Positions 1 to 11,759 of a stretch of 64,000 nucleotides of DNA are shown piece after piece (the stretch's first letter is position 1; each line of letters begins with the position of its first letter). The stretch comes from Varanus komodoensis (taxonomy: Eukaryota > Chordata > Lepidosauria > Squamata > Varanidae). A program made the translations under genes and the position numbers. Where the stretch lies: positions 3,771,160 through 3,835,159 of the forward strand of contig NW_025336114.1 in NCBI RefSeq assembly GCF_004798865.1. Reading direction: 5' to 3'. The notes beneath the pieces were generated by a model that did not search any database, had not been told where the DNA came from, and saw nothing but the letters and a program-made list of their open reading frames with translations.

Positions 1-1100
1 GTACCCACATCATGTTTACATTTCCAACATCTGTTTGACATATTTGGAAATATCTTAGCTAATCGATTTGGTGACAAATACCATCTATAAAACATTTTAT
101 ATAAATTTTCTTTATACGAGGTTGCTAAAGTTACCTTAATATTTCTCTCCCATAGCTTTTGCCACTTTTCTAATTCAATATTATATCCAAAATTTTGTGC
201 CCATGTTATCATAGTTTCCTTAACCTGTTCCCCTTCCATTTTCCTGTCAAGAACTCATAAATTCTTTTAATCATTTTCTCACCTGTTTTTAACATCACTT
301 GATCAAAGGCTGTTAGGTCTTTATAAAACCCCCATATTTTACAATCTTTAGCATATCTTGATTGCATCTGCACCTTATACCACCAAGAGACATTGAGTCC
401 CTGCTCTTGTATTTCTTGATCTAGTTTCAGGCCTCCATCCTTATCCATAGGTGAAAGCCATCTCAGTAACTTATTATACAATTTTGACTTTAACTTTTCC
501 CACACTGACATTAATGATCTTCTAATAAAGTGACTTAAAAAAGTCCCATGAGACTTAACCTTCTCATACCACATATAAGCATGCCAACCCATTTGCAAAT
601 CATGTCCTTCAAGATACAAAATTCTCTTATTTCGCAAGGTTATCCATTCTTTTATCCATGTTAAAATAGACGATTGATAGTACAACATCCAATCCAGTAA
701 CCCAAAACCCCCATTCTTTTTGGTTTCCTGAAGCATTTTTAGTTTAATCCTTGCTTTCTTTTTTCTCCAAATAAATTTCGAAATTTGAAAATTTAAATCC
801 TCAAAAAATTTTTTATCAATTTTTACAGGGATCATTTGGAACAAAAACAAAAGTTTTGGTAGTATGTTCATTTTAACCAGTGCTATTCTTCCCATCAAAG
901 ACAATTGCAAATTGGCCCATCTTTCCAGATCACCTTTAATATCTTTCACTAATTTATCATAATTGTCTTCTTTCAAAGTTGTGCATTTAGCTGTAAGATA
1001 GATTCCCAAGTATTTAACCTTTTTAACAATCTGCAAGTCCACTTGTTCTTGGAGTCTTTTTTTCTGATCTTGCGTAAGATTTTTAACTAATGTCCAGGAA
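1..1100 (-). mobile_element. L1 LINE, ORF2 C-terminal half, 5'-truncated
   Basis: Read on the minus strand, 1132-209 is open for 307 codons. From about residue 35 it shows the L1 ORF2 region after the RT core: KYLGIYLT, then GRIALVKMNILPKLLFLF, FIWRKKKARI and GGFGLLDW. The first about 15-30 residues of the open frame look like flanking sequence, so the element is probably 5'-truncated near 1090. The reading frame shifts near 227-232. Beyond it the normal L1 C-terminus continues in another frame to base 1, including MITWAQNFGYN and the start of the cysteine knuckle NRCWKCKHD. The element therefore runs off the left edge. One frameshift in about 360 codons suggests a fairly young copy. It lies in an NFS1 intron, antisense to the gene. 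Confidence 0.85.
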
Positions 1101-1848
1101 GAGGTGCTTGTTGTCAGGGGGCACTGTCCCATAAGGAAGCCTTCTTTTTTGTTGTTGTTTTGTGCCCTCTTTTTGAAGTCCCCTCCCCTTTTTAAAAGGA
1201 AACAATTTAATGATTAACTGTCAAAACCTGGGGGTCCTTTAAAATGGGGAGAGAATAAAGGACTTGAGTGGAGTTGTACTGGGAAATGCTTCTGAGCAGG
1301 TGGGAGGGTACTGTTGAACTCGTATCCTGCTTTTGGGTTTCCTGTGTTGTGCAAACAAAATGCTTCACTAGATGGATCCAGCATGGTGATTCTTACATTC
1401 CTAGAAGAGTAAAACATTGCATTAAAGTGATAATTTTAGTATAATCTGTAAGTATATTAAATAATTATTTTTTAAAACTTGTATGCAATACTGCATGTAA
1501 TGAAGAACTGACTATTTTTGTTAAACTTGCCACCCCTCTGATTTCTCCAATTTTCTTTGATCAGTTTGCATTTGGTATCCAGGTGCTTTTCAGGAGATTT
1601 CTAGCTTCAGCAGTAGAACTATATAGTATCCTTTCTCTGGGTGTATTAGGCCTACAAAGAGTGATGGCCTGGTTTTAAGATTAAATTAAAATAGGCTTTT
1701 GCATATAAAAAGGATTATTTCGGCAATATCATCTCTTACAGTGCAAAGGAGAACAGACTTGCTTTTGTTCTGAAAATTGTTCCTGAAAATAAGCTTGAAG
1801 CTTTTTTATTCCCAGGAGAAAAAAATAGCTTCCATGTTTAAAATCTTT

Positions 1849-1932
1849 ATAGTACAACTCCCATCAGCCCTAGCAGCATAGTTATTGGTGAAAGACGATA
1901 GGAGTTGTAGACCAATACATTGGGGGACCATA
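1849..1932. mobile_element. Palindromic MITE-like repeat, family A
   Basis: Contains 'caactcccatcagccctag' followed by 'ataggagttgtagaccaa', an imperfect inverted repeat. Similar copies occur at about 11150, 36616, 37655, 39843, 44728 and 47617. The pattern is common in squamate genomes. I read it as a non-autonomous DNA transposon, but the superfamily is not shown by the sequence. Confidence 0.5.
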
Positions 1933-2006
1933 AGGTGACATATGATCTTAACTAAACAAGGTAGGAATAATAACTCACTCTGAACCATTCTGTTTTTGTA
2001 TTACAG

Positions 2007-2141
2007 GTGAGATCTGCAGTTCCCATAAAATTTTCTTTCATACAGATGCTGCACAGGCAGTTGGGAAAATTCCTCTGGATGTCAATAGCATGAAAATTGA
2101 TTTAATGAGCATCAGTGGCCATAAAATTTATGGCCCTAAAG
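2007..2141 (+). CDS. NFS1: NFS1 exon with PLP-binding lysine
   Basis: Acceptor ttacag at 2001-2006, donor gtatgt at 2142. Enters with one base of a split codon. Encodes EICSSHK...[15 protein letters not shown]...[15 protein letters not shown] at 2123-2125 is the Schiff-base lysine of the family. Confidence 0.95.
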
Positions 2142-5100
2142 GTATGTTTCTTTCTTTTATGGCATTTGGCTGTCTTGACAGTAAAATATTTTCATTTTAC
2201 TTAATTTTTCAAATACTGTTTGGAAAAGCAGTAAATTTATTTCAGGGCATCATGGAAAACTAAGCTGTAGGTATTTAAGGAGGAAACAAGAGCATGAAAT
2301 TTGTTATTGCATGTAATTTCTAACTAGTTGGAACAGGGCTTTTACTGCACTTGCTCCAAACTACAGAATGACTTTCTCACTGTGGTGAGAGTTCATTTGT
2401 TATTTGACTGTTGAAAATGTGGAAGTCTTCTCAGTTCTGAGAAACTTTTAATTACAAAGAATAACTAAATGCCACTAACAGTATAATCCTATATATGTCC
2501 ACACAGAAATAAACCCTACCAAATAAATTGGATTTACTTTGTAGTAACTCTCAGCCATTCCTCATGCTAGCTGAGGGATGCTGGAAGTTGTGAAAATTAT
2601 TTCTGTCCAAGGAAGCATATGATTGTACCTTAAATGTATCAGCAGGGTTTCTTTTGTTAGGGAGCTATAATATAATTTGTTAAAATTCTGTTTTGATTTT
2701 TGTTAGAATCATCACAATGTAATAGGTATATTTTATTGCTTGTACACTGATTTGAAAGCAGGAAAAGCAGCCTCTCCATTTTTCTTATGATTGAGGTCAA
2801 GCACTCAATGTAATCTGGGAAAGTTATCACTTCTCAGAACTTTTGTCAGTTGGTGACCTTATTATCATTTCTGTAAATCATTCACTATGCCAGAGGACTA
2901 AGGAATGCCCTAACACTAAATTTTAAAAATAGATCCAGGGGTTATCTGGGGAATTACAGGTTGTAAGTTTGATGTCTGTTCTGGACAGTTTCTTGGTTGA
3001 AAGCATTATTAAAGATAGAATAACTAAGCATATAGAAGTATCAACATGGCTTCCACAAGGGTATGTTCAGTCTCATTGATAGCATGTGGATGGCTGTCCT
3101 CGCAATATATGTCTAGATATTGCCTATGTTCAGTTCATGTTAATTAGACACCTGTCTGAACAATTGTTAAGCTGAAATTTCTAAGGTTTTTCTCAGTCTC
3201 AGTTTCTCTATCTGTAATTCATGACTGTGGTACCTATAACTGCTCTAGATGGGATAATATTAAGTTCAGTGTAGTAGTTATTGTACTGACTACAATATGG
3301 CATACTAAGGACTAAGTCCTTTGAATTTTAGTGTAAATGACTTCCATGTGGTCATCATGGTTCAGCAAGTGCAGCATGGTATTCTTCATATGGTTCTGCT
3401 TTATTAAGTGTGAAGAAGTTTCCTATGTAAAAAGAGAACAAACTACATCTACAAGTAGAGTAAGCTATGACTATTCGCATACCTACACCATGCAAGTCTT
3501 TCTACAACAGCTCTAAGCACCATGACCCTAAATTAGCAGGGTTCTGTGTGCTTCAGTCTGTTAATCATTGGAGAATGTGTTTAAATGCAGCAGCATGACT
3601 AGTTCTCTGGATTATTGCCAGCACATTTAGGGTTCTGATGCCAAAGACTTTACATTTTCTAGAGTGAAAAAAATTGATGGAAGTTTTTTATTGTTTAAAA
3701 GAATTGAAGATTCTTTAAGTTTGTTGAAGTATATATAAGATTGCTTAAAAGAATTGAATGAGAGATATAGGGATGGAGAATTTAGTATTTGGAGGGCCAT
3801 TTCTCTGTTTAGAAATGTAAATTCAATCTCTGAGACTTTAATATATGTGCTTTTCTTATGACTAAGAATTAAAAGATTTTTGAAGAAGAAAAATCTTTGT
3901 GAAGGTTCCAAAAGTTGGCAGTATGCAGAGTTCTTTATCTGTGTGGTCATCAGAAGCAACTTTGTATTGTTTTCTAAGGGGTTGGTGCAATTTATGTTCG
4001 GCGGCGACCAAGAGTTAGAGTGGAACCTATACAGAGTGGAGGAGGCCAGGAGCGAGGACTGCGTTCTGGGACTGTGCCAACTCCATTAGCTGTTGGTCTT
4101 GGGGCAGCTTGTGAATTGGCTCAACAAGAAATGGAGGTACAAAGATAATTTCAAGTTATTTTAATAACGTCCTAAGTTCAATTGGTTTGGCCATCTGTAT
4201 TTTGCAATGTTCTTTAACCCTGTATTATTGATGGAAAATCTGTAATGTGATCATCTAATTATATGGGTTATAGTTTAGTATGATGTATTTCTCTATACTT
4301 TAGAAGTAATTTTGTTCCATATTTTATCTTAATTTTTGAAGAATAGGCAAAGTGATAAACCAAACCTGGGCTTCTTGATGGAACCATTTCCTGAGACATT
4401 TTTGAGAAGTAATTAATTTAGTAGTACATTCATTCTGAAGAGACCACTAGGATGTCTCTTCAAACTTATAATTGCAACCTTCTTTCTGGTTTCTCTTTTG
4501 CAGCTGGTAAGAAAGGAAAGGGGAACAGTTTCTAGAACCACTAGTGCTGATTGATATGAACTTTCCCTTTTTGGTGTTCATCCCTATTTCTGCTTGAGCA
4601 TAAGTTTCTTGAGCAAATCTAGAGGCAGGTTGTCATACAATTTGCCTTGTAATCATATGATAGCAAAATGTGAATAGCAGAGAAATTTCTGCTAATGATA
4701 ACAGTATCAATAGTTTGATAATAGTAAATAACACTATTATTATTAGGTTACTAACACTGTTAGGTTCCTAGAAATTTGTATTATTTCTGGAAGTAAATAA
4801 TGTGACACATCGTAAATATGTTACATTGTCTGTTTTAGAAAGCAGACAGAAATGACTATTGTAGCATTTTAAGTAAATCAGTCAGATTTATCTGCCAGTT
4901 AGTAAATTGACTAATTAGTTTTTCCTTTTCCAGTATGATCATAAGCGAGTTAGCATACTGGCTGACAGACTGGTTACAAGAATAATGTCAGAAATTCCTG
5001 ATGTGGTATTGAATGGAGACCCAATGCATCGATATCCAGGTATTGTTAGCAGAGTGTTGAGTTTCTGTTTACTACTGAATTTATTGTCCTAATTAAGGAC

Positions 5101-8100
5101 AATCCCTTAAAGACTCTTTGTTTTTAAAATAATTTTTGGAGGATTGGAAACTTCAGAAAACTGACATAAATGTGAAGCTGGAGTCTTAGAATTGAAAACA
5201 AGCATGCGCAAGACTTGAGAGTATTGTAAAATTTTGTCCCTTTTGAGTGCAAAGGGATTGAATGTCACAAAATTCTTATTATTCCTTGTAGCTTTCCTAC
5301 TATACAGTTACACAGTAGCTTCTGTATTTATGAGGAATGTAGCATTATAATATCAGAGCTAAGGAGCCTGACTTTAAATAATACTTGGAATCGCTGTTTA
5401 AACTAGGGCTGGCATAAGCAGTTCAAGTTAGAATGAAAGAATTCCAAGATAATAAAGTAGTTTCTAAAACATTTTAAACCATAATATAGTATTTATTTAT
5501 TTAAAATGTTTATATGCTACCTATTACACCAACAGCATCCCTCTGTGGCTCACAGTACTAAAATAGCAACATTCAAACAACTCACAATATTAAAAATTCA
5601 GCAATAAAACTTTAAACTGTAATAACCCAATTAATCTATGAGCTAGTACAAATATAAAATTCCAGTAAGTTAACTTACCCCTTGGGTCATAGTGACATCA
5701 GAAATTAAAATATTTTTTTTTGAAACGTAAGTCTTTGCCTGGTGCTGAAAATAATACAAAGATGGCACCAGGCAAATCTCTTTAGGGAGGGCATTCCAAA
5801 TATGGGGAGCAGTACCAAAAAAGTCCCTCTTTCTGTTAGCCACTCCTCTTACTTCCCTGAGGGATGGCTCCCGCAAAAGGGCCCCCTGCATTGATCTCAG
5901 AGGCCGGGGCCTAAGCCATTTAGCGCTTTATATGTCAAAACAAGCACCTTGAATTGGACCGTGTCCACAATTGGTTACCAGTATGGTTCTTTTAGTACAG
6001 GTGTTATATGGGCCACTCTAGGAGTACCAGTCACCAACTGAGCGGCCTGATTCTGTACCAATTGTAATTGCTGGACTGTATTCAAGGACAGTCCCACACA
6101 GAGTGCATTACAATAATCTATTTTGGATGCTACCAGTGCATGGGTAACTATTTTCAGGCTCTGTGCGTTTGGTTTCTGTATTAAGTATACATTGCTGCAT
6201 AACATTAAGTCCAGTGAGTTGTGGGCTGTACATGACCTTTTCCTCTTGTTCCATATCTTTGTGGTAAGGTGTGAAAATAAAGAACTCCTGCAAAATGATG
6301 TATTTACAGAGAGGGAAGTCTTAGGAGATGCTCACTATTTTCTTGCCCAGCTTTATTATCTTTATAGTCAGCCAACTTTGGGTGTTGTACAAATAGCAGT
6401 CATGGCTCTACTGGCATGATGCTTTTTCTGCATGTATCTCTAGAATTAATGCTTGAGATACCCAGTGATTGCAGCAGAGATGTGGACATATTTCAGAAAA
6501 GCTGAAAAATAAAGCTTCTGTTAGAGAGAAGAAGCTCTAGTTATTTTAGAGGTAACTTAAGAGGATTGTTTAAGAGCATGCTGTAATTATCCTGAAAAAA
6601 TTCTATCAGACAGAGGCTCATCATAATCTCCAAATAATTTGACTGTCTTTTGTCAACTCCGCAGGCTGTGTCAACTTATCCTTTGCATATGTTGAAGGAG
6701 AGAGCCTGCTGATGGCCCTTAAAGACGTGGCACTGTCTTCTGGAAGGTAATACTGCTTTTGTAAGAGAAAGAGAGGGCTTGGAGTGTGAGTCAAGGACAT
6801 GTTAAACTGTTCAAGAACATTGCTTACATTTCTCAGGCAAGCTCCCTGATTATCTTGAAATTAGAGTGGGATAAAGGACAGTTGTGCCATTTTCAGTTCA
6901 CTGGCACCACTAGTCTAGACTGAACCCATGATTCACCAATCCAGACATTTTCTCCTTTTGGTTTTGACTAGAACTGATTTACCTCTATTCATTCATATTT
7001 CCAATTTCTTTTAATACTTATCAGTATATGTCAAAAGATGTAACTTAATAACCAGGCTTTATTGCTTAGAGCAGAATCTATCAAATTATTAATTATTGCT
7101 GGTAACTCTTTTCTTCCTTTCAGTTGTTTGTTTCTTCTTTTCTTTCTCTAATCTCCTTTAGATCATTTTTATATTTGTGATCTTATATAACAGGGCTGGT
7201 CAAACCAAGGCTTGGGAGCTGCATGTGGCTTTTTGAGTTTATTTTGCAGCTCATGCCTTGCTGCCCACAGGTGCTGAGCGAGTCTGGCCACCCCATTATA
7301 GAACATGCTTTTATTACACAGCCTATTCTGTTCTCCTTCCCACAATACTTCTGACATTACTCTCATCTGCTGCTTCTCTTTGTATTATTTCTTTTCTCTT
7401 TTTACCTTCTTTCTGTTAATTTTGCTCAAAAAATCTTTATCTTGTCAGAGCTGTCCTAGTGTCTTGTTCTAATCTGTGTGGTGAGCAAGACACTTTGGAC
7501 AGCAGGGATGTATTAAGAGCATGCTCCTCCAGAGCATTTCGCAGTATTCATGCCAACACCTTGATACATGAAAAAATAATTTGAAACTGTTTTCATTTTC
7601 ATTAGTGCTTGCACATCTGCATCTTTGGAACCATCATATGTGTTGCGTGCAATTGGAGCAGATGAAGATTTGGCACACTCATCCATAAGGCAAGGGTTGT
7701 TTTTCTTCTTGATGAGCTCATTTAATTATATCACTTCTGTCAAGAGCAGAATCACTGCTCAGCTTTGTGTTGATTATTCTGTCACACCTGATAAACTCTT
7801 TATTTCAGATTTGGCATCGGTCGTTTCACTACAGAAGAAGAAGTAGATTATACCGTAAATAAATGCATACAGCACGTCAAAAGATTAAGGGAGATGAGGT
7901 AAAAGTTTTCTGATTATTGGATTCATTTGGCCATTGCAGAATTTTTTAAAGTACCTATGTTGAAGGGAAATGCTGCCAGATGTCACTGTAATTCTTTGGT
8001 TAAAATTGACCAAGAATTGCTGAGAAAGAGGCTATTTGCTGTCTCTATAGATGAGCCTGATGTGAACCAATCTGATATTCATATTCAGTTGACAGATTTC

Positions 8101-8994
8101 TTATAAAATCCATATGTGCTTACCAACCCAATTTAATAGACTATTAATAAAATAAATCTAGGCTATCATCCTATGCATCTTGAAACAAAAGAGCTCCAAA
8201 ACTTCCATCATGCTACAGCTAACCATGCTACCTGGAGCATTCTGGAAGTTGTAGAACTTTTTTCCTGTCTAAACATGCGTAGGATTGTGCCCTTGAAAAT
8301 ATTCCTCCTATTTCATATAGCTATCTGGAATGGAAAACTATGTAAATACACCAATTTATTTTGATTATAGTATTTTAACATCATCAAAATTAAACACAAA
8401 GACAATACAATAAAATACCAGGAAATCTTGTCAAAAGAAATCTTAAGACATTAAAAACAGATAAAACCATACAGTAATGAATGGCTGTTAAAATGTAAGA
8501 TGATATCCATTGTGGCTTCAGGAGTTCAACTGTAGCAAAATGTTGTAGGAACAATCATTTTAATTGGACTCTGTGAGGATGAAATAGATTCCCAGATGTA
8601 AAAGACTTCCTTGGAGAAACCACTTCCTGAATAACATTGGGAAGTATCTAGTACTGCAACAGCATCTCTGGTTGCTCTGTTGTGCCCAGAGGACCCACTG
8701 TTTGCATTTGTTTCAGGAATGGAACAGGTCACCAGAACACCATTTTATGAGTTATGCTGGCTTGCCTCATTACAGAAACAAAAGTTTCTGTTTGTTTCTG
8801 TTTGCCTCAGGAATTGCTTGTTTCCTCTTGTGCCAGCAGTAGGTTTCACTGTGGTTCAGGTAGTACAGGATATTGTCCATTATTTGTATTTCTAAAGTAT
8901 TGACAGTGAATTTTCCTTCTCATTTGACAGTCCACTGTGGGAAATGGTACAAGATGGAATAGATTTGAAGAGCATTAAATGGACACAGCATTAA
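2007..8994 (+). CDS. NFS1: NFS1 cysteine desulfurase, 3' seven coding exons (5' part outside window)
   Basis: PLP-dependent mitochondrial cysteine desulfurase. It takes sulfur from cysteine as a persulfide for Fe-S cluster assembly on ISCU (with LYRM4/ACP) and for tRNA thiolation. Exons: 2007-2141, 3979-4136, 4934-5039, 6665-6746, 7606-7689, 7809-7898 and 8931-8994, the last ending in TAA. Together they encode 239 residues, collinear without indel with human residues of about 219-457 from memory. The PLP lysine is in [10 protein letters not shown] (AAA at 2123-2125). The catalytic loop cysteine is in [13 protein letters not shown] (TGC at 7610-7612). The C-terminus is SIKWTQH. All splice sites are GT-AG except the donor at 7690, which is GC. 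Phases are consistent throughout. The 5' exons (transit peptide and N-terminal half) lie to the left. The gene looks intact. Identification is very secure. Confidence 0.97.
3979..4136 (+). CDS. NFS1: NFS1 exon ([10 protein letters not shown]...[10 protein letters not shown])
   Basis: Acceptor tttctaag ending at 3978, donor gtacaa at 4137. Encodes the [20 protein letters not shown] segment, the GT motif that binds the PLP phosphate of the partner subunit, and the dimer-interface helix ending in LAQQEME. Confidence 0.95.
4934..5039 (+). CDS. NFS1: NFS1 exon ([13 protein letters not shown]...)
   Basis: Acceptor ccttttccag ending at 4933, donor gtattg at 5040. Encodes [13 protein letters not shown] through GDPMHRYP. 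One base of the next codon is carried over. Confidence 0.94.
5488..6165 (-). mobile_element. L2-type LINE 3' end in NFS1 intron
   Basis: On the minus strand the C-terminal end of a non-LTR reverse transcriptase is readable in pieces. These include [20 protein letters not shown] with [20 protein letters not shown], and further on [20 protein letters not shown]. This is the typical end of L2/CR1-clade ORF2. The A/T-rich 3' tail is at 5488-5560. Several frame interruptions show an old copy. Confidence 0.8.
6665..6746 (+). CDS. NFS1: NFS1 exon ([21 protein letters not shown])
   Basis: Acceptor ctccgcag ending at 6664, donor gtaata at 6747. Encodes [18 protein letters not shown] and KDVALSSG. Two bases of the codon for the serine preceding SACTS are carried over. 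Confidence 0.95.
7191..7310. mobile_element. hAT-like MITE fragment
   Basis: Starts with 'cagggctggtcaaacc', followed by a 'gagctgcatgtggct' segment. It resembles non-autonomous hAT elements of reptiles. The far end is not clear and no target-site duplication was found. Confidence 0.3.
7606..7689 (+). CDS. NFS1: NFS1 exon with catalytic cysteine
   Basis: Acceptor ttttcattag ending at 7605. Encodes [18 protein letters not shown] and [10 protein letters not shown]. The catalytic Cys codon is TGC at 7610-7612. The exon ends ATAAG and is followed by gcaagg, a GC donor. The frame to the next exon (arginine AG+A, then [14 protein letters not shown]) confirms this boundary. Confidence 0.93.
7690..7691 (+). 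other. Non-canonical GC 5' splice site (GC-AG intron)
   Basis: The exon/intron boundary reads AAG|gcaagg. No GT nearby keeps the frame. AAG|GCAAG is the usual consensus for the minor class of GC-AG introns handled by the major spliceosome. Confidence 0.85.
7809..7898 (+). CDS. NFS1: NFS1 exon ([16 protein letters not shown])
   Basis: Acceptor tatttcag ending at 7808, donor gtaaaa at 7899. Encodes [19 protein letters not shown] and [10 protein letters not shown]. The final AG is the start of a split serine codon. Confidence 0.95.
8168..8298. mobile_element. Palindromic MITE-like repeat, family B
   Basis: Begins 'atcctatgcat' and ends 'catgcgtaggat'. The inner arms are 'ccaaaacttccatcatgct' and 'attctggaagttgtagaac'. 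It is a full-length imperfect hairpin of about 130 bp. A related copy is at 40843-40953. Confidence 0.55.
8931..8994 (+). CDS. NFS1: NFS1 last coding exon and stop
   Basis: Acceptor catttgacag ending at 8930. Encodes [21 protein letters not shown] and TAA at 8992-8994. This matches the known C-terminus of the family. Confidence 0.96.
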
Positions 8995-9330
8995 GCAAAG
9001 GAGTTACTTGTAATTTTGGACTGCATGAATATAGATTCAAAGAAATTTTCTGTGCGTTCCTGAAGAAAATGAAATGGCACTTGTTTTAAAAGATACCTTC
9101 TCTCTGTGACCAAGGTGTTCTCCTTTCTAAATACAGAGCCTGATCATTAAAACCTAAGGCTAAGTTTTGTCAGGTATATATCACATTTACACATTAGCAA
9201 ATATACATGAACATCAGTTTCCTGGAGCCAAAGATGCTTTTACTTTGGGTGTGATGCTGGTGCAGCTTAGAATGAGGAGTCTTCAGCACCTGTACTATTG
9301 TGAAATAAATGTTTTGTTCTACTGTGATTC
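8995..9330 (+). other. NFS1: NFS1 3'UTR with polyadenylation signal
   Basis: AATAAA at 9304-9309 is followed within 15 bases by a T/G-rich stretch (tgttttgttct), as expected for cleavage around 9325-9335. The 3'UTR would be about 330 nt. Confidence 0.75.
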
Positions 9331-11149
9331 TCACTAGGCTGCTTCACATCCTTTCCACCAACATTTATCCCACATCAGAAACTTGTGTTTGGACATGTAT
9401 GCTCAGAAGTTTTCTCACAGAAGACAGGCTTCCATCTAAAATTTCCATGCCTTTCTTTTGAACAATGGTATTTGCTGTGTAGTAATTAATACAGCTATGT
9501 TAAGGCCAGATAATTTTCCATTGCTCTCTTGTCCTTTATAAAATTCAGCTTGTTTTAAGAATTTTACTTCTTCCTTTTTCTCATTATTTTTCCTGCTGTG
9601 TTTTGTTAATGGTAGTAGTTTCTCCTGTTTTTTAGAATTCAGAAGATGATGCAATGTGCTATCACCATGGGCTCTTTGCCATTGCCTTAGTTTCAAGGGG
9701 AAGTGGAAGAGCTACAGGGCAATACATGTGGGTTCCTGGAAGACAAGAGGCCGTTGGCATATAAATGAATCATGTCTTTATAAAGATGTTCCAAACTTGC
9801 TTTTGTTTGATTATAATCATTCAAAAATTAAGAATTAGCCATTTCCTTTCACTTTTAACTGTCTGCCTGTGGTGCATCAAGTTAAATTGATGACCCTGGC
9901 ATCCTTGGTACTTGAAATATGTGCTCTCATCTGTATAGTATATTTTAGGATTTGTACTACTTTATCTTGAAATATTCAAACTCTGTTTAAAGGAAAGAAT
10001 TCTGTTTATTTCCTTACATTATAAATGGATGCAGGTAGGCAATAAATATTTTTGGTAGATTGCTTTTTTTCATTCCCTAGCTTTGTATACATACTGTTTT
10101 TCAGAAAATGGCTTTCTGACTGGGGATAGCATACTATCAACAAAGTACTATTTCTGTCTGCCAGATGTGTCCGTATGCTTTCCTTGATATTCGTAGAAAT
10201 GCCCTTGAAATTGTTATCTGCTTTCTTAAGATAGGCCTTATAGCAGAAATCTTTTCAGGTAGCAATATGCTTCACAGATGAGATCTCAATTTGCTGTAAG
10301 TTTTCCAAGAAGTTCTTTGAATGTAATTTGAAATATTAGCATTGGTACGGCAGCAATGAAAATTTGTATTTCTTTGTCACAAAAGTAGCTGTTACAATTG
10401 GAAAGATAATTTCCAAATTTTTGCAACACATTTTTTATTGAATTAATTTGAAAAACAGCTTTAGAATATATTTGCTACTTCTGTCTTCACTTGACAGTTT
10501 ATTTGAAACATTCATTTTCATTACTTTAGTGTAGTTTTATTAGGAATAGGTACAGAGCAAGAGAAAGAAAACATACTGTAAGGGGATGAAAAGAGAAAAG
10601 GATCAGCAGACAATAAGTTTAAAACATGACATTTAAAATTATTACAAAAATGCTGTTTATAGTTAATGTAGCATTGTGGGCTTCTAAATAAAAATGTAAA
10701 ATAATCTTCAGTGGCTTGATTTGTGAACTCTTTTCCAGATAGAATATAAAAGCACTGAGGGCAGTATCCAGCAGGGCCACTGTGCTTATGTAATTGACAT
10801 ATTTCTGGCATAATACCAATACTGTACGCTGTCTTGACCTATTTCTCTAGAAAATGACTATTGAATAAGTGGGCTATTGAATATTGTCCTGGATAAACGG
10901 AGTAAACAGTTTCCACTTTTTACATATTCTTATTTCTCTAACAACTCAATTCTATCTTTAGACATCAGTAACAAGAATCACGTTCTCAATTACAAATCAT
11001 AAATCAGGCAGTCTGTAGCTAAAAGAAAACTCTCTGGCACTCTTGAAGAGTTGGGCAGAAGAGGCAAAGGACAATGTTGTCAGCACCTCACACAAAGCAT
11101 AGCATTACTGGACTCGAGTCAAAGCAGAGGTGGGAACATAGGGTCTTTT

Positions 11150-11268
11150 AGACACTGGGGTGCAACTCCCATCAGCCCTTGCCAGCACAGCCAAATGTGG
11201 AGCATTATAGGAACTGAATTGCATCAACATCCATGGTAGGAATTAGAGCCTGTGTTCCCCATTCCTGT
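11150..11268. mobile_element. Palindromic MITE-like repeat, family A
   Basis: Contains 'gcaactcccatcagccctt' and a degenerate right arm around 'ataggaactgaattgcat'. It is more diverged than the copies at 1849 and 37655. Confidence 0.4.
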
Positions 11269-11294
11269 TGTAAAGCAATGGGACCTAGCTATAA

Positions 11295-11320
11295 AACAAC
11301 AACAACAACAACAACAACAA
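11295..11320. repeat. (AAC)n microsatellite
   Basis: About nine tandem AAC units. Confidence 0.9.
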
Positions 11321-11759
11321 TCTCAATCTGGCCTAACGGCAAATCAGACCATGATGTTCCCTAGGACAGTGGAAAATAGGAATAATCTTTGCCTATGAGA
11401 AATTATGACCTAGCTGCTCTTCAGAGGCCATCAACATTTGTAAGTGAATGAGTCGAGTTGTGAATGGACTGCAATCCTCAACACGTGTAGAGATTGGTAA
11501 GCTGTTGAGTAAACAAGCATAGGGTGGGCCTGTTTTTATATAATGTACATGGAGCCTCACTGTAGAAATGTGATCCCACAGCACTATTGCTTCGCATTAC
11601 ATCTCATAGTCGTTTGGCTAATATTTGCAAAATGTTTTTGCTGGGAAAAAACAACTCTCATGTCTTTCACAAACTGGGCACTCCCACACCTAAGCTGACC
11701 ATGTGCCCCAAAGCACCTTTGGTGGCTTTCAGCGTTATACGATTTTAATGGAATTGTAG

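Noticed and set aside
3627-3959. 110-codon minus-strand open frame in an NFS1 intron
   Set aside because: Low-complexity Phe/Leu/Lys composition typical of AT-rich intron, ending just before a real NFS1 exon.
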